Assembly: GCA_964610505.1 (NCBI GenBank)
Contig: CAZSXU010000017.1
Coordinates: 25,854-89,853 of the forward strand
Direction: 5' to 3'
DNA length: 64,000 nt
DNA from: CAZSXU01 sp964610505
GTDB taxonomy: Bacteria; Arandabacterota; Arandabacteria; JAGLYR01
The translations under genes were made by a program, and so were the position numbers. Below, in pieces: positions 61,918 through 64,000 of this stretch. The first letter of the stretch is position 1. The number at the start of each line of letters is the position of its first letter. The notes below the pieces were generated by a model that had not been told where the DNA came from, did not search any database, and was given only the letters and a program-made list of their open reading frames with translations.

Positions 61918-62199
61918 CGTCAAGGCCCTGACGCTCCCGGTGCGCCATTCACCCATTCGCCCATTTGCCCATTCGCCCATTCGTCTTCCCGCCGTCGCCT
62001 TGTCGCTCCAAAAGAAAAACCGGCGTCCCATCCGAATCGTGTTCGGAAAGGACGCCGGTTCCATCATGCCTCTCCTTTCCAAACACGGGAGGCGTGGCCG
62101 TTTCCCGCCACACCTGGCGACCTCGCTCCCTAGAGCCGTCGGAGCCCCGTAGGATACGAGGTTCGGAGAGTTGTATTCGCTTTTTGGTTCCGAGCGGGG
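61918..62199 (-). promoter_or_regulatory. Structured leader of the TonB operon with attenuator-like layout
   Basis: Minus strand. After the promoter come a hairpin GGTGTGGC/GCCACGCC (about 62122-62099), a strong AAAGGAGAGG site with ATGATG at 62067/62064, then a terminator at 62010-62059 and GCCCATTCGCCC words at about 61945-61980. The frame opened at 62067 has no stop until the lipoprotein's own stop. This could be a ribosome-controlled attenuator or a decayed junction. Confidence 0.45.
62010..62059 (-). terminator. Terminator within the leader of the TonB operon
   Basis: Minus strand ACCGGCGTCC, inner CCGAA/TTCGG pair, GGACGCCGGT, then TTTTCTTTT. A perfect 10-bp outer stem with a T-run, active only for minus-strand transcription and placed ahead of the lipoprotein gene. 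Confidence 0.75.
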
Positions 62200-62229
62200 A
62201 ATCTACCACAGATGCGGCGGGAGAGTCAA
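62200..62229 (-). promoter_or_regulatory. Candidate promoter of the TonB operon
   Basis: Minus strand TTGACT, 18 bases, TAGATT. It is followed by the structured leader; the -10 lies in a CACAGAT word. Confidence 0.4.
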
Positions 62230-62250
62230 TATGGAAATTCAAGTGTGCGA

Positions 62251-62305
62251 GCATCGGCCGGGAGACCTGGGCCGGGTTCTCGGCACAGGACATCCGGCCA
62301 CGAAG
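62251..62305. repeat. GGCCGG hairpin element, copy b
   Basis: GCATCGGCCGGGAGACCTGG through GGCACAGGACATCCGGCC. Followed by ATCTGCGTAATCTGTGGCT words as in copies a and c. Confidence 0.75.
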
Positions 62306-62454
62306 TTTATCTGCGTAATCTGTGGCTAGGGGTTTGAGTTCCGGATCTGCGCGAATCTGCATAATCTGCGGACAGTGGTTGGCGCCCTGGATCTATCCGA
62401 ATCTGTGGAATCTGTGGCTGGCAGTGAGGGTTGTCAATGGCCGGCAAAGAACGA

Positions 62455-62640
62455 GGAAATCGGAAATAGCAAATGGGAAATAGGAAATAGGGTGGAAATG
62501 AGTTGCATCCAGCCCCGGCCGGGAGATCTGGGCCGGGGTTTCGGCACAGGACTCCCGGCCACAGAGCCTTCATCTGTGTACATCTGTGAAATCTGTGGCT
62601 AAGCTTTTCCCGTTTTCCAATCTGTGGAATCTGTGGCTAC
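62455..62640. repeat. GGCCGG hairpin element copy c with GGAAAT word array and ATCTGTG words
   Basis: GGAAATAGCAAATGGGAAAT words (62455-62495) lead to GCATCCAGCCCCGGCC at 62505 and CTCCCGGCCACAGAG ending at 62566, then two ATCTGTG-word blocks up to 62640. Copy a at 18.6 kb has the same order. No gene is visible from 62306 to 62644. Confidence 0.75.
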
Positions 62641-62644
62641 GGAT

Positions 62645-64000
62645 CTAGGTTTTCACAGGTGCCCCTTCGCCATGGACGAGCGCGCGGTAGGTCTTCTCCA
62701 CGCGGTCCCAGTTCTGTTCCCGATCCAGGGCCCAGTAGCGCCCGATCACCGTGGCCACTTCACCGAGACCGATGTCCTCTGCCTCCGCCTCCACCCGCCC
62801 GATGTAGCGGGCGCCGGATTCGGGCCTCTCTCCCCTGCGCCCGAGAAGGCCGTGGATGTACACCTCGGGAACAGCCCGGTCCTTCGCCATTTGCATGAGA
62901 GGCAAGAGATGATCGATGGAACCGTGGGAGCTGTAGAAGGAAATGATGCCGAGGAGATGGAGCCGCTTGCCGTCTCGCTTTGCACCCTCCATCGCCCAGG
63001 CAAACGCCTCGTTTTCCATGTAGGAACCGTCCTCGATTGCCCTGTCGATTCGGGTCCGGTCCGAATGGACGGTCCGCCCCGCTCCGAGATGCAGATGTCC
63101 GGATTCGGAGTTGCCCACCGCCCCGGCGGGCATACCCACGGCTTCGCCCGAGGCCGCCAGCGTCGCGAACGGGTGGTCCTTCATGAGACGGTCCATCACG
63201 GGCGTGTTCGCTTTGGCGATCAGGTTTCCATACGTATCATCGTTGTATCCCCATCCGTCCACGATCACCAGAAGCACTCGAGGCTTCTTCCCGGGACCGT
63301 CGAACTCTACGAGGAGGCTCTCGCCCGTCATCGCAGCGGGCTTCTTAAGACCCAGGATGTCTAGAACCGTGGGCGCGACGTCCGCCAGCCCGCCGTTTCC
63401 ACGAATCTCGAGCCCGCGTTCATCGGGCAGGGGAACAATGAGAGAGAAGGGAACGGGCGAGTTCGTGTGGCCCGTGTCAATCGCGCCTTCCGGGTACAAC
63501 CACTTCTCGACGGTCCCGTGGTCCGCCGTCACAATCGTGTAGAGCCCCACCTCCCTCGCGGTTTCTACCACGACGCCCACCTGGGCGTCCGCCGCCTCGA
63601 CGGCCTTGAGGATGGCCGGTTCGTTCTCGATGTGGCCGACGACGTCGACGTTGGCGAAGTTGGCAATGATCAGTCCGTACTCGGGATCCTTGATCTTCTC
63701 GATCACCGCCTCGGTCACTCCGGCGGCACTCATTTCCGGGACTTCGTCGTAGTTGACCTCGTGCTCGGGAGACGGAACGACGACGCGATCCTCTCCCGGG
63801 AAACGCTCGTCCCGGCGACCGCCGAGGAAGTAGCCGATATGGACGGCCTTCTCGGACTCCGAGATCCGGGCGAGGCGGAATGCGTTACGGGTGACCACTT
63901 CGCAGAGGGTATCCGAGATGCGTTCCACGGGAGGGAAGGCCACCCTCACGTTTAGGTCCGGATCGTACTGGATCATCGTGGCGAAGTGAGCGCGAAGACC
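62645..64000 (-). CDS. gpmI: Cofactor-independent phosphoglycerate mutase with rearranged domain order, truncated by the window edge
   Basis: About 451 residues visible; the frame continues past base 64000. The visible protein begins with the C-terminal half of iPGM: QYDPDLNVRVAFPP, NFANVDVVGH (Asp, His metal ligands), TADHGTVEKW, DTGHTNSPVPF and LADVAPTVLDILGL. After a short linker comes an N-terminal half: VIVDGWGYN (Asp), GNSESGHLHLGAGR (phospho-Ser), SSHGSIDHL (His), and then it stops. Substrate residues D-G-R-D are replaced by GRRG. Either a normal enzyme carries an extra partial copy at its C-terminus, or the two halves are permuted. It catalyses 3-phosphoglycerate to 2-phosphoglycerate in glycolysis if functional. 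Confidence 0.85.
   Translation of the reverse strand, partial: GLRAHFATMIQYDPDLNVRVAFPPVERISDTLCEVVTRNAFRLARISESEKAVHIGYFLGGRRDERFPGEDRVVVPSPEHEVNYDEVPEMSAAGVTEAVIEKIKDPEYGLIIANFANVDVVGHIENEPAILKAVEAADAQVGVVVETAREVGLYTIVTADHGTVEKWLYPEGAIDTGHTNSPVPFSLIVPLPDERGLEIRGNGGLADVAPTVLDILGLKKPAAMTGESLLVEFDGPGKKPRVLLVIVDGWGYNDDTYGNLIAKANTPVMDRLMKDHPFATLAASGEAVGMPAGAVGNSESGHLHLGAGRTVHSDRTRIDRAIEDGSYMENEAFAWAMEGAKRDGKRLHLLGIISFYSSHGSIDHLLPLMQMAKDRAVPEVYIHGLLGRRGERPESGARYIGRVEAEAEDIGLGEVATVIGRYWALDREQNWDRVEKTYRALVHGEGAPVKT

Noticed and set aside
61918..62199. Leader of the TonB operon as a known riboswitch (cobalamin, molybdenum cofactor or TPP)
   Set aside because: Some short runs such as CTCCGA look familiar, but I could not place the full conserved core of any class. 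A covariance-model search would decide.
62251..62305. GGGAGACCTGGGCC read as a cobalamin-riboswitch B12 box
   Set aside because: The other conserved cobalamin segments are missing upstream, the sequence recurs in three places with no downstream transporter in a fitting orientation, and it behaves as a repeat.

Overview
The window reads as a high-GC (about 60%), gene-dense chromosome segment of a diderm, non-proteobacterial bacterium. Exported proteins ending in FlgD-type Ig domains, a TonB receptor, OmpA- and omptin-like surface proteins, several alkaline-phosphatase (AP) superfamily enzymes and many short word-like intergenic repeats suggest a candidate phylum near the FCB/Eisenbacteria-Latescibacteria area. 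That placement is inference; no 16S gene is present. I list about 44 protein genes and one tRNA-Ile(UAU).

Left third (1-23 kb). A truncated M50 site-2 protease, an M49-like lipoprotein peptidase, a Nudix hydrolase, a large secreted glycoside hydrolase, an S9 peptidase, a zinc-ribbon protein, the polyamine pair speD-speE, an ABC exporter, a secreted M14 carboxypeptidase, a beta-helix protein, a membrane protein/ferredoxin pair, an OmpA-like lipoprotein, tRNA-Ile, a CPBP membrane protease, an outer-membrane barrel and an unknown protein.

Middle (23-41 kb). A lower-GC accessory block (23.3-29.0 kb) carries an unknown protein, an SplB-like radical SAM enzyme, a secreted cell-wall amidase and a beta-propeller protein. 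Housekeeping genes follow: phosphohexomutase, a polytopic membrane protein, a Ca2+/cation exchanger, an NhaD-like antiporter, a sugar-phosphate isomerase-like TIM barrel and a C_GCAxxG_C_C protein.

Sulfate-activation/AP locus (41.4-52.8 kb). Two convergent operons face each other. The plus operon is RHH-like gene, ATP sulfurylase, AP enzyme, APS kinase, AP enzyme. The minus operon is two membrane-anchored AP enzymes, RHH-like gene, membrane protein. Two RHH-like proteins and APS kinase end in the same LGY tail. No sulfate-reduction gene is present, so the PAPS made is probably used for sulfation. This is my best candidate for an undescribed system.

Right end (53-64 kb). An omptin-like outer-membrane protease and a von Willebrand A protein precede a five-gene minus operon: lipoprotein, TonB receptor, then three paralogous exported OB-fold-like proteins. 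Four exported proteins of the window end in a short W-x-x-[IV]-[KR]-x-x-[FY]-R tail, while another OB paralogue ends in a FlgD domain, which suggests interchangeable sorting tags. The window closes in a phosphoglycerate mutase gene with rearranged domain order.

Intergenic DNA is unusually structured. It holds cassettes bounded by inverted CACAGATT words, a roughly 147-bp palindromic element whose arms co-vary between copies, a 153/154-bp tandem repeat and several families of short degenerate words.
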